DNA from: Scalesia atractyloides | Taxonomy: Eukaryota > Streptophyta > Magnoliopsida > Asterales > Asteraceae | Assembly (NCBI GenBank): GCA_947069175.1 | Contig: CAMTDV010000019.1 | Coordinates: 71,609,358-71,673,357, forward strand | DNA length: 64,000 nt | Reading direction: 5' to 3' | Part shown: positions 35,502 to 46,234 of the stretch, piece by piece | Layout: each line of letters begins with the position of its first letter | How positions within the stretch are numbered: position 1 is the first letter of the stretch | Notes under the pieces: model-generated | Seen by the model: the letters and a program-made list of their open reading frames with translations, nothing else | Databases searched by the model: none | Told to the model about the DNA's origin: nothing | Made by a program: the position numbers and the translations under genes

Positions 35502-35535
35502 GTATCCCCAACTTTTAGGAATTTCGTCCCGAAAT
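35502..35535 (-). other. Polypurine tract region
   Basis: Read on the minus strand: CCTAAAAGTTGGGGATAC immediately before the LTR start TGTAACA. This is where plus-strand DNA synthesis would be primed. Confidence 0.65.
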
Positions 35536-38500
35536 TTAAACAGTTGAAGTAGTAGGAAAAAGATGCGGGTATTTTTCACGCATTGAGTCTTCACGTTCCC
35601 AAGTAAACTCAGGTCCCCGTTTCGACTCCCAGCGTACCCTAACAATAGGAATGCGACTTCGTCGTAGACGCTTTTCTCCATAGTCCATAATCTCCACTGG
35701 TCTTTCAATAAAATGCATGGATTCATCAATCTGAATATCTTCCAGTGGAATATGGAGATTCTCATCAGCGAGACACTTCTTCAAGTTCGACACGTGGAAT
35801 GTGGGATGAATCCTGTCGAGTTCTTCCGGTAGGTCAAGCTTGTATGCTACAGGACCTACTCTTTCGAGTATCTTGAAAGGTCCTACGTAACGGGGTGCTA
35901 GCTTTCCCTTTTGACCAAAACGAACTACTCCCTTCCACGGTGATACTTTTAAAAGCACATGATCACCAATGCTAAACTCCAAGGGCTTTCGTCGTTTATC
36001 TACGTAACTCTTTTGACGACTTGAGCCGCTAGAAAATTGTTTCGGATTTGATGAATCTTATCTGTGGTTTCTTGGATCAATTCTGGACCAGTAATTTGTG
36101 CTTCCCCAATTTCGTGCCAACAAACAGGAGATCGGCACTTTCGACCATATAAAGCTTCAAAAGGTGCCATACCGATGCTAGAATGATAGCTGTTGTTGTA
36201 CGAAAATTCAACTAACGGTAGGTGGGCGTCCCAATTTCCCTTGAAGTCTATGACACATGCCCTAAGCATGTCCTCAAGAGTTTGAATGGTGCGCTCAGAC
36301 TGTCCATCAGTTTGAGGATGATAGGCGGTACTGAGATCTAATCGAGTGCCCATAGCGGATTGTACTGCTTGCCATGTTCGTGAGGTGAAACGACCATCAC
36401 GATCAGAAATAATACTTAATGGTACCCCGTGTCGGCTTACGATTTCGTTGATATAAATACGAGCAAGCTTTTCGTTCTTGAAATCTTCTCGAATAGGAAT
36501 AAAGTGAGCTGATTTTGTAAGTCGGTCTATAATCACCTATATAGTGTCATACCCACTAGAAGTGCGAGGCAACCCGGTAATGAAATCCATGGTTATATTT
36601 TCCCACTTCCATACAGTTATTTCCGGTTGGACTAGAAGTCCTGAGGGTCTTTGGTGTTCAGCCTTCACCTTAGAACATGTGAGACACTTGGAAACAAAAA
36701 CGGCAATATCTTTCTTCATTCCAGGCCACCAGTAGGTGTACCGTAGGTCTTGATACATCTTATCGGCTCCTGGGTGTATAGAATATCGCGTTTTATGAGC
36801 TTCATGCATGAGTGTTTCACGAAGATTGATGTGGTTAGGAACCCAGATACGATCTAGGTAATACAAAATACCATCAGATTTAGTTTCAAGTTTTAGCTCG
36901 GCTCCACAGGACATCTCTTTTTGTACATCTTCCTCTGTTATTGAAACGTGTTGAGCTTCTCGAATTTGATCCTTAATATTGGTTATAATTTGCGAACATA
37001 GAAGATGAATGGAGTTCGCATAACCCTTTCGACTAAGTGCATCAGCCACCACATTTGCTTTGCCAGGGTGGTATCTAATTTCACAGTCGTAATCATTTAG
37101 GAGTTCGACCCATCTTCGTTGCCTCATATTTAACTCTTTTTGATTGAAGATATGCTGAAGACTCTTGTGGTCAGTGTATATTTCACACTTAGTACCATAA
37201 AGATAATGTCTCCATATCTTAAGAGCGAATACAACGGCTCCAAGTTCAAGGTCATGAGTGGTGTAGTTCTTTTCATGTGTCTTGAGTTGCCTTGAGGCAT
37301 AAGCTATGACTTTTCCTCTTTGCATGAGAACGCAACCTAATCCTTGCCCTGACGCGTCGCAATAGACTACAAAATCATCACAACCTTCAGGAAGAGTGAG
37401 GATTGGTGCATCACAAAGTTTTTGTTTAAGTGTTTGAAAAGCTTCTTCTTGCTTGGGTCCCCATACGAATGGTTTTCCCTTATGGGTTAAAGCCGTGAGT
37501 GGCACCGCAATGCGAGAGAAGTTTGAAATGAACCGACGATAATAGCCAGCAAGTCCAAGAAAAGACCTTACTTCGGTTGGTGTACGTGGAGCTTGCCATT
37601 CTTGAACTGCTTTGATCTTTGATGGGTCAACATGTATTCCTTTGTCATTGACTACATGCCCGAGAAATTGCACCTCTTTTAACCAGAATTCACATTTAGA
37701 GAACTTGGCATAAAGCTTTTCCTTTTCTAGAAGTGCAAGACCAAGTCGTAGATGACGCTCATGATCAGCTTTAGATTTTGAATAGATAAGACTATCGTCG
37801 ATGAATACAATAACAAATCGATCGAGGTAAGGTTTGCAGACTCTATTCATTAGGTCCATGAAAACAGCTGGCGCGTTGGTTAATCCAAACGGCATAACCA
37901 TGAATTCATAGTGACCATAACGAGTTTGAAAAGCAGTTTTGAACGTCTTCTTCATGCACTCTAAGCTGATGATAGCCAGATCGAAGGTCGATTTTCGAAA
38001 AGCAACTGGCACCTTGTAGTTGGTCAAGAAGATCATCTATGCGAGGTAAAGGATATCGATTTTTGATGGTTAACTTGTTGAGCTCTCTGTAGTCGATGTA
38101 CATCCGAAAAGATCCATCTTTCTTCTTTACAAAAAGGACAGGTGCACCCCAAGGCGATGAGCTGGGGCGTATGAATCCCTTGTCAGTCAACTCTTGCAAT
38201 TGACTGGCTAGCTCTTGCATTTCAGAGGGGGATAACCTATATGGAGATTTTGCCACTGGTGTAGCACCAGGTATAAGATCGATACGGAATTCGACATCTC
38301 TGATTGGAGGAAGTCCTGAAATGTCGTCAGGAAAAACTTGTGGAAAATCTTTTACAACAGGAATATCTTCAAGTTTCTTCTCTGTGGTCCCCTTCTTGAT
38401 GATATGGGCTAAAAACGCGACATAATTCTTGCGAAGGTATTTTTGAGCTTGACGACAAGACATTAAGTTGAGCCCTTTCGACGAGGTTTCTCCAATGATT

Positions 38501-40203
38501 CGAAGAGTCTGACCGTTTGAAAGAGGAATACGAATAAATTTCTCACGACATACAACTTCCGCATGATGTTGACTGAGCCAATCCATACCGATTATGATGT
38601 CGAAACTTCCCAGCTTCATAGGAATAAGATCGACTGAGAAATCGTGGTCGTTTAAGGTGAGTGTACAGTTGCGTAAAATAGAGTCTAATGAAACTGGTTT
38701 TCCGTCCGCAACTTCCACCGTTATGGATTCCGCGAGCTTATCCCGATTTTTGCTTAAGATAGGTTCAAATTCTAATGACACGAAACTTCTATCCGCACCA
38801 GTATCAAATAACATAGAGGCATATCTACCATTTATAAGAAACGTACCGTTGACCACATTGCCGTCAGCTCTGGCCTGGTTTGCGTTAATATTGAAAGCTC
38901 TTCCTCTAGCAGGTGGAGGAGCTTGGTTCGCTTGATTCACAGGGTTGGCTTGGGCCTGAGCATGAATAATATTGACCAGCCTTGGACATGTGTTTCTGAA
39001 ATGACTTGGGTCGCCGCAATTGAAACAAGCCCGCATAGGTTGGCCCATAGGGTAATTGGGTTGATAGTATGTTTGGGCTAAATGTTGGGCGGGTGGAAAT
39101 GGTAGTTGTTGTGGTGCTTGACCCATTAACTGTTGGTGGGTTTGGGTTATAGGTTGGTGGCGGTTTGTTCGTTGAGACGTGCGGCAGTTTTGAATAGTGT
39201 GTCCGGCGCGACCGCAGCCGGTACAGTATTGGCAAGGATAATCAGGGGAGTGGTGATATGACAACGGTTACATTTTGGTAGTGGCCCTGTGTATGGTTTT
39301 CTGTATGGCGCGGGTGGAGGAGTGGCTTGAGTGATGGGTGCAGCAAGAATAGGGTGTTGGTTTGGGTGACTGCAAAGTTCCTGGTGTTACGCTTCCTCTT
39401 ATTAGCAAACTTAGAGAAAGGAGTGTGGTGGTTTGAGGTTTGTCCCTCAGCAGGGGCTTTCTTCTTTTCTTCTTTGAACTTCCCATTGCGAATTCGATTT
39501 TCGGTCAGTTCCGTTGCCAACTCCATGGCAGCTTCGAGTGTTACCGGTGAAACGCTGAGAACCGAATCTTGGATCTTCGAGGGAAGTCCTCGAATGTAAT
39601 GTTCGATCAGACGATAGGTTGGAGTGAATAAGTTTGGAACCATTTGGTTTAACTCCAAGAACCTCTTGTTGTAAGTGGAGTGATCACCCTCTTTTTGCTT
39701 CAAGGCATGAAATTCATCCTCCAATTTCTTAATTTACTTCTAGGACAGAATCGCCTAGTCATGATTTCCCTTAACTCCTCCCAAGTTAAGGCCATCGCAT
39801 CTTCAGTTCCCCTCTTTCCTTTCTCAGTATTCCACCAAGTGAGAGCTACACCAAGTAGTCTCCCGGTGGCGTAACGAACTTTGCGATCCTCAGGACAATC
39901 GCAGTTTAAGAAAACGTTTTCCATCTCCTCGAACCAATGTAGGAGAGCAGTGACTCCCTCAGTCCCTTCGAATTTTGGAGGATCACAGGACTTAAAATGT
40001 TTGTAAGAGCATTTGATGGTAGGAGGGTTGTTGATGTTCTGGTCCTGTTGTTGAGGAGGGTTAGTAGGATTTGCAGCAAGGGCTTGTTGTACTTGTACCA
40101 CGATGTCCGGCAATATCGTGGCCATTTGATTCGCGATATGAGTGGCCAAACGTTCTCGAGACTTTTCCGATTTCTTACCCCTTCGATGCTGTCTAGACGA
40201 CAT
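35536..40203 (-). pseudogene. Tekay-type gag-pol polyprotein, frame-disrupted
   Basis: Minus-strand blocks in order. Gag 40203-39242: start MSSRQHRRGKK, capsid motif ALTWWNTEKG, with a frame change near 39710. CCHC zinc knuckle CFNCGDPSHFRNTCP. Protease LFDTGADRSFVS. Reverse transcriptase with YIDYRELN and catalytic FIDD (VFIDDSLIYSKS). RNase H VYCDASGQGLG. Integrase with the HHCC finger, core DFITGLP, SDRDGRF and YHPQTDGQSER. A chromodomain ends the protein (VRWESKRGPEFTWERE). Breaks: frame changes near 39710, 39255, 37940 (inside RT) and 35995, and an in-frame TAG at 36537-36539 between the first two integrase-core motifs, where a Trp codon is expected. The chromodomain points to the Tekay clade. 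Confidence 0.9.
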
Positions 40204-40996
40204 CTACATGATCATAAAATGAGAAGATTGTGAGTTTATGGTGTCTTTTTAGGTGTCATGTGTCTTTAAGAAAATGAAAATAACATAAATATCAATAATG
40301 CAACTACATCCAAAGGATGTCTTGGGTTCGCTCATGTTGGGCCTCAAATGTCCCCCATACCTTCACCTACATAGTCATGTGGGCCCCCATGGCTATTGGC
40401 TTGGTAGGATTCACATTAGTATTGGCAATTTAACACTCACATCCCCCGAATGCAAACCACAAAATATGTTCATGAGATGTTTGGTCGGAACGCGTCCAGG
40501 TGTAGACACAATGACAACTCAAAGTGGGATTAGCTCACACGACGTTTGGTATAGCATGCTTTGGCCTAATAGGTACTTCGTACTCTCATCGTTAGTCCCC
40601 AGGTAGGCAAACTGGTCCTTTATTTTGGATTTATACGAATGCCAGCCTAGACATACGTTCCGACTACCGGTACTAGTACTCTTCCAGTTACTACATGCCC
40701 GTCATGAGAACTCACTTTGATGAATTTGAAAACACGAAAATCATTGTAAAATCAATCATGATGTGGTGTGTGCTTGCATGGATGTGATATGTTATGATCA
40801 TACGATTTCATGATAGGCATTATTTGATAATATATACTTATGAACATGCTTGTACAATATCAAATGTAACATTTAACATAAACATATAAACATCATGAAA
40901 TTTGGCATATAACACACAAAATTCTTATAAGTTTCTAATCGACTATAGTATAGGCTCTAAGGGTCTAATAACCTATCCTATATCCCTATAGTCATG
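40204..40996 (-). other. 5' untranslated leader of the Tekay-type element
   Basis: Between the PBS and the gag start on the minus strand, about 790 bp without a useful reading frame on the sense strand. No additional protein was recognised. Confidence 0.5.
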
Positions 40997-41008
40997 GCTC
41001 TGATACCA
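40997..41008 (-). other. Primer-binding site, tRNA-Met type
   Basis: TGGTATCAGAGC on the minus strand, three bases (GAT) after the LTR end TGACA. It is complementary to the 3' end of plant initiator tRNA-Met, as in most Ty3/gypsy elements of plants. Confidence 0.85.
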
Positions 41009-42269
41009 ATCTGTCACACCCCGACCCGCAGCGGAAATAAGAGTCGGGGCATAATTGGGTTATCACCAAAGCACATGACATTTACTATTATGTTTCATAA
41101 TTAATGAAGTCAAAGTTACATTTTCAAACATCCAAACATGTTCATTCAATACAAGAGAAAATAACCAAACATAACAATCCAAATACTAAATCGTTTTATT
41201 CTTCTAATCTAGGTCCTATGTGTTCCTAGCTGCTGCTGGTTCACCTGTATCATGTGTAAAATGGGAGGTTTTGGGTCAAAATAAGTTGGCGAGTGAACCT
41301 TATTAGATAAACATTTGATAATGATTTTATGGTTAGTTTATCAATAAAATATTGTGCATAATCATAAAAAAAACAAATGTAAGTAATCAAGCATTGGCAA
41401 ATAACAGTTACAATTATAACATACAATAACACTTGATAGCATACATGAGCATACCAATATCATACGATAACTAACATAAATGAACTGTGCGATCAAGGCT
41501 CAATCAAACGGAGCCGATCGTATTGCATGAACTGGAAATGTAAATTGAACTGTGCGATCAAGGCTCAATCAAACGGAGCCGATCGTATTGCATGAACTGG
41601 AAATGTAAATTGAACTGTGCGCTCAAGGCTCAATCAAACGAGCCGAGCAGTATTGCATGTATTGAAATGTAAAATGAAATGACCGATCAAGGCTCAATCA
41701 AACGGAGCCGATCGTGCGGGCACGCCACAGATCAACCGCATAATAAAATGGGGATCAAGCTCAACCTCATGGATGGGGAGCTGCGGCCTCGGCAAATGCA
41801 TGTACTGAAATAATAATTTGCATCCAATAATAACTACTTAACAGCAACAAACTAATACACATGTCATGATATGATGTATGCACAATAGTTTCGTTATAAT
41901 ATGTAAATAAACAAAGACACATGATACACCCCAAAAACGTGATTAAAACGGGGAATTTGAAAGGTTCACTCACATTGGGTGCGTTGAATTTGAGATGGTG
42001 AGATGCGCACGATTTAGGAGCGAGTCGACGAGGAAAACTAACCTAAATAATAATGAAAAAATATATTAAGTGGATGAATGTTATTAAGGATTTTAATGAA
42101 ATTTTAGATATATTTTTATGAGTTTATGGCTATTTTCTATCTTTAAAAATGTTATTTTTAAGTATTTTTAATTGATTTTTAAATTAAATTAAATAAATAA
42201 ATATATAAAAAAAATATTATTTTTTTACTGTTGACGTTGACCGGTTCGGTCAGCGGTAAATTCCTGCGC

Positions 42270-42675
42270 CGGGCGGGATTCGAACCGGCGACCTTCCGTT
42301 CACGTGCACGTAGCTCTACCAACTGAGCTACGTGACTAACCCGTTATAAACCCGGTTTTAATTATATTTATATACTTATTTGAATTAACCGAAAATTCCC
42401 TTATTTTGCAAAAACGTTTTAATTCCATTGGACCGGTGCTCGTGACAGGATTCGAACGCGCGACGTGAAGTTTATTTTGCACACAGTCCACCGCTGGACT
42501 GTGTGTCTAACCCGGTTATATTCTTGGTTTTTATTATACTTAACAATTACTGTTTTAACCCGGGTTAGTTCATGATTAAAAAGGAATGTTATTACACAAA
42601 GCGTGCTCGTAGCAAGGATCGAACTCGGGACGTGTATATGAACTTTGCACACAGTCCACCGCTGGACTGTGTGTC
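42270..42675 (-). repeat. Array of three tRNA-like hairpin modules (5' LTR)
   Basis: Stems at 42307-42334, 42480-42505 and 42648-42673. Same arms and B-boxes as 33983-34390. Small differences between the two LTRs fall in the spacers, not in the stems. Confidence 0.65.
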
Positions 42676-43520
42676 TAACCCGTTTATAATCCGGATTTTA
42701 ATTACTCTTATCTCATTATTAAGTTCGTCTTCTTCATTACGATCATAGACTTTACTCAAACATCTGGTTCGTGATTAATCTAATTAATAAACATGACGAC
42801 TAGCTTGAATGTACTAAACCGAACAGTTTGGGGAAAGAAGATACCGGACAGGTTGTCTTCCTTAGAGAGTCCGGCGAGAATTTGACGGCTCTGTTTTTGA
42901 ACCTTCGGCTGAGAGGGTCTATCAACAGAATTAAGGAATTAGATATGAAATTGAACTAGTGTGTATTGATTATTAGTAGTTTGAATGTGCATACCGATAA
43001 CTAGCGAGTTTCCGGCAATTCCAGAAATTCTCCGGCGAACACAGAAAATCCAGCAAAGTCGTCTGTGGCTGATTTTGAGTGATGGGTTAATGTTAGTAAA
43101 GTTCTAACAATAGATTGAAATCGTAAAGAAGGAGTATCTTACCGGTTTGTGTTGAATACGGTTTTCCGGCGACTTCTGCAGAGAATTCCGGCGAACTGTT
43201 TTAGGTGCTCAAATGATTTGAAAACGCGACGAAAAGGAAATGGAGTGTTGTTGTGAAGTTCTGAATCGTGCAAATGATCGGAACTTGAATTAAATCAGAG
43301 TTTGATAAATTTTCGGTTTCAAATACCGAAAATGATGAAACTTTAAGTTCATTCATTACTGACTTAATTAGAAGCCGAAATACATCGGTTATAAGTTGGC
43401 CAGATGAATTCGAAATGATTTGGCGATCGGTTTGCCGATTTCCGTTATTCAGATGGCATCAACGGTTGATTTGAGTTTGCGTATAAGATCCAATTGTTTG
43501 CCTAGTGTTAACAGAAAACA

Positions 43521-43600
43521 ATTGTGGCGGAGTGGTTTAGTGAAAGAAGGTTAAGTTGCTTTGAAGGCTTGGCTGACCCGGGTTCGAGTCCCGGCAGCTA
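43521..43600 (+). other. tRNA-like module (Leu/Ser-like) in 5' LTR
   Basis: A-box TGGCGGAGTGG, perfect T-arm CCGGG, loop TTCGAGT, CCCGG. Antisense to the element, like its counterparts. Confidence 0.6.
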
Positions 43601-44185
43601 CAAATGTTTTTTATTTATTTTATTTTAACCTTTTATCAAATAAAATTTTTATAGTTTAGTTTATTTATTAATTATGTAACGTTTAAACTCAAAATAATCA
43701 TAAATAATTAACGAATCTTTTATAACATGGTACAAGATTACAAAACGGAGCGGGTTTTGGAGACCCGATTTTTACAAATGTTACATCTTGCTTGACAACG
43801 CCTCGTTCCACTTCATAGTGAACGAAACATACGTCACTTAGTCCGTAATTTGTGTAAAAATCAATGCTTTAAAAGATTTTGCTCAGATCTAACACTTGTG
43901 AGTTGAGATCATCAAGATTTCTAGCTTGGGAAGCCAAAGCTAAGCCCAAATACACTCGTTTAGTGTAGATTTAAGTGAAAAGAAGAAGTTTTGTAGAAAA
44001 AGATGAAGATTTTTCATAAACATAATAGTTTTGATGAAAACGAAGGTAATCCTTGTGTAAAAATCGTAGTGAAAACGTTAGTTTGCATTAAACGGGTTGA
44101 TTCTTACTTGGAAAACATAGAAATAAGGTTTCGGGAGCTCTGGGGCGAAATTAGCAGCAAGGAATGAGAGAATGAGGGTGCTTGG

Positions 44186-44381
44186 TATTTATAGGTGAGG
44201 AGAACTGGGAGTGGCAGCCATCAAGTTCGGCCGAACTTGACACAAGTTCGAGCGAACTTGGCACGAGTTCGGGCGAACTTGGCCAGTTATGCTTGGACTT
44301 GTGCAAGTTCGAGTGAACTTGTCTGTTTGGCTGGCCTGACCAACTTCGGGCGAAGTTGGGTGCCAACTTCGGCTGAACTTG
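44186..44381 (-). promoter_or_regulatory. Predicted LTR promoter: TATA box with upstream palindromes
   Basis: TATAAATA on the minus strand at 44186-44193. Upstream lie six palindromes starting at 44222, 44243, 44264, 44304, 44341 and 44364, spaced 21, 21, 40, 37 and 23 bp. The fifth is CAACTTCGGGCGAAGTTG, where both arms changed together. Matches the layout at 5408-5535. Confidence 0.5.
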
Positions 44382-45292
44382 GCCTGGTGGTTACGTTTTG
44401 TCGTATTTTCGTTAGGTGCTTGTTTGGTGATTCGATTCGTATTAGATAGCTATGTTAAGTGTTTTAGCGAAGCGTTAAGCGTTGGGATAATAAAATAATG
44501 CGATTAAGAGATTCGTGCGAGTGAGAGCGTTGCGATAGCGAGTACAACCATAAAACATAAAGCACACATAACACATAAATAACATAATGTTACATAATTA
44601 TCCGCGATTTTGAGTTTGCGTTGAGAGTTGCGAGCATTAAGCGATTTAAATGCGATAAGTAAGCGATGTAATATGTGTTTTAAAATAATTTAAACGATTA
44701 TAATTTATCCCGATTACAAAAGGATATGGAAACAGAAAATAACGGTAATGATAAGGATTCGGATAACAATCTGAAAGATCGGGTTGTTACACGACCACCA
44801 TGGCGTTTTGTCCCAACGGATCCGAATGCCGTTGGACGCCTCGAATGGCGACCTCCGTGGAGAACCCTCAAGGCTTGTTCCAGTTGCATCCTAGAGGACA
44901 AGGATTTTTTAAGGGGTAGGGAATGATGTGTACTCACGAAATACACCCCTATGCATTCCAATCTTTGCGTTTAATTTTTCCCTAATGTTAGCTTCAATAG
45001 AAAAGGTATTTACTTTTAATTATTTGCATCTTTATTGTTTTAGTCACATGGTTTTACTTAGTGGTTGAGGATTGTGAGGGAAAATAGATAGTAGCGGGGA
45101 ATATTCACCATGATCCCATATTCTTAATTAGTGATTGTAATCCTTATTTAAGGAGATCTCATTTTAGCCATCTATTATGAATGAAAAATATTAAAAAGAG
45201 AGTTATCTCAAAATCTGGTTTCTTACTAATTTCTTTGAGTTTGACCTCCGTTAACGGGTTACTTATCACAAATCCGATTGGTTCATATCAAT

Positions 45293-45440
45293 TGGTATCA
45301 GAGCGGTCTTGATCCACTCCTATGAACGGTCGTGAATAGAAGGCTTCAATGGAACAGATTGAGTCGACTCTTTTTGAGATAATCAATCTTCTAAAAAAAA
45401 GTCTCGAATATGGGCAACCTCACCCATTTTTTGATACGAA
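45293..45440 (+). mobile_element. Second PBS and start of gag-like region
   Basis: TGGTATCAGAGC at 45293-45304, just after the LTR candidate, followed by about 130 bp nearly identical to 31034-31170 (GAGTCGACTCTTTTTGAG). The frame is damaged (GAATAG in place of GAATGG). It looks like a tandem or recombinant copy of the element at 31034, truncated at about 45440. Confidence 0.55.
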
Positions 45441-45739
45441 CCGAATCGTAATTCAATTGATCTAAAGAAAATAGACAAGAAACTTGAAAGAACTTGAAGA
45501 TTTTTAGAAGAGACTCAATTCATATTTTTCATTCTTAATCTTTAACTCCAACTAATTATGGCTTATATAGCATTATAAGGAAAACTAACCCACTAAACAA
45601 CTAACCCACTATCTCCTAAAAATAAGTAACATTGAAGTACCATCCCTTTATTCTCGACACTGCCAGATGCAAAATAACAAAACAATTAAGTTGACTTTTC
45701 TTGAGGCATCTAGGACTTGTACTCCATGTAGGGAAAGTG
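45441..45739. other. Intergenic, possible LTR remnant
   Basis: AT-rich. A minus-strand TATATAAGCC at about 45564 could be a worn LTR promoter. No gene seen. Confidence 0.3.
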
Positions 45740-45887
45740 GTACACAACATTTGATACCGGTATTTAATGGATATTACTTTCAAATACCGATACTGGTACC
45801 GAACTGTACTCTATCGGTTGTTTCCGGTGCCGGTAACCTTTTCTGGGGATTTTCGGTACCGGTTGATACCAAGCTCACCCCTAGTTA
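45740..45887. mobile_element. GGTACC-rich MITE fragment
   Basis: Right end is the complement of CTAGGGGTGAGCTTGG, as in the GGTACC MITE at 23928-24151 in inverted orientation. The left end is worn. Confidence 0.45.
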
Positions 45888-46225
45888 GATGTGAATAATG
45901 GTGGTGTATTTGTACTACCGGTTATTGTAGTTTCATAATTTGCCCCTCTTCTTCCTTTTTCTTATTGTTTTACTGTATTTTTAATTAGGTTAATTACACC
46001 GATAGTCGTCGTGGTTGTTTTTACCAAAAGTAACACCTTTGAGTAATAAGGTTTTTGGGTAATATCTTCATGTTTTATGGTTTCGATTTTGTAATGCCTT
46101 TGGGTATTTATATATAAATTAGTAACTTTTTTATGATTGTGTTGTACCATGTGCTTTCGGAGATTTAAAAAAAAAAGTTGAAATTTTACTTTTAACCCAC
46201 ATCTTTGAATTTCTTACAATTATAA
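45888..46225. other. Intergenic, nothing recognised
   Basis: AT-rich, no coding signal or clear element end. Confidence 0.35.
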
Positions 46226-46234
46226 CTTTATAAA

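Larger units (their letters stand above)
32773..43785 (-). mobile_element. Full-length Ty3/gypsy retrotransposon, Tekay (chromovirus) type
   Basis: 11-kb element with two near-identical LTRs (32773-35501 and 41012-43785) and a perfect 5-bp TSD TCTTG (32768-32772 and 43786-43790). On the minus strand the order is LTR, PBS, gag, protease, RT, RNase H, integrase, chromodomain, purine tract, LTR. The high LTR similarity points to a recent insertion. Differences between the LTRs are mainly one-base indels plus a repeat-number change. The polyprotein is broken, so the copy is not autonomous as sequenced. Confidence 0.9.
41012..43785 (-). repeat. 5' LTR of the Tekay-type element
   Basis: 2774 bp against 2729 bp for the other LTR. 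It carries the same modules and one extra repeat unit at 41485-41715. Bordered by the PBS on its left (plus-strand view) and by the TSD TCTTG on its right. Confidence 0.9.
31462..44791 (-). mobile_element. Second solo LTR of family A, split by a full Tekay-type element
   Basis: Ends TATCACACCCC (probably mutated TGTCACACCCC) and GTTGTTACA, flanked by the perfect 5-bp TSD CGACC (31457-31461 and 44792-44796). Without the nested element it is about 2.3 kb, like 864-5967, and shares its sequence order, including the GGCGGAATCAT start, the palindromes, and the minus-strand TATAAATA. No protein-coding frame of its own. Confidence 0.75.
31034..45290 (+). mobile_element. Non-autonomous LTR element with a 13-kb nested insertion
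   Basis: A tRNA-Met-type primer-binding site TGGTATCAGAGC at 31034-31045 is followed by ATGGACGCTCGTGAATGG and a Pro/His/Thr-rich frame. After the insertion at 31462-44791 the internal region resumes (CGACCACCATGGCG) and ends in a purine-rich GGATTTTTTAAGGGGTAGGGA at about 44903-44922. A 367-bp LTR candidate TGATGTGTAC...TCATATCA follows (44924-45290). No reverse transcriptase or integrase is present. The expected left LTR is missing. Confidence 0.45.

Noticed and set aside
35376..35765. 129-codon minus-strand frame overlapping the polyprotein end
   Set aside because: It is out of frame with the chromodomain-coding sequence and shows no domain; a shadow frame.
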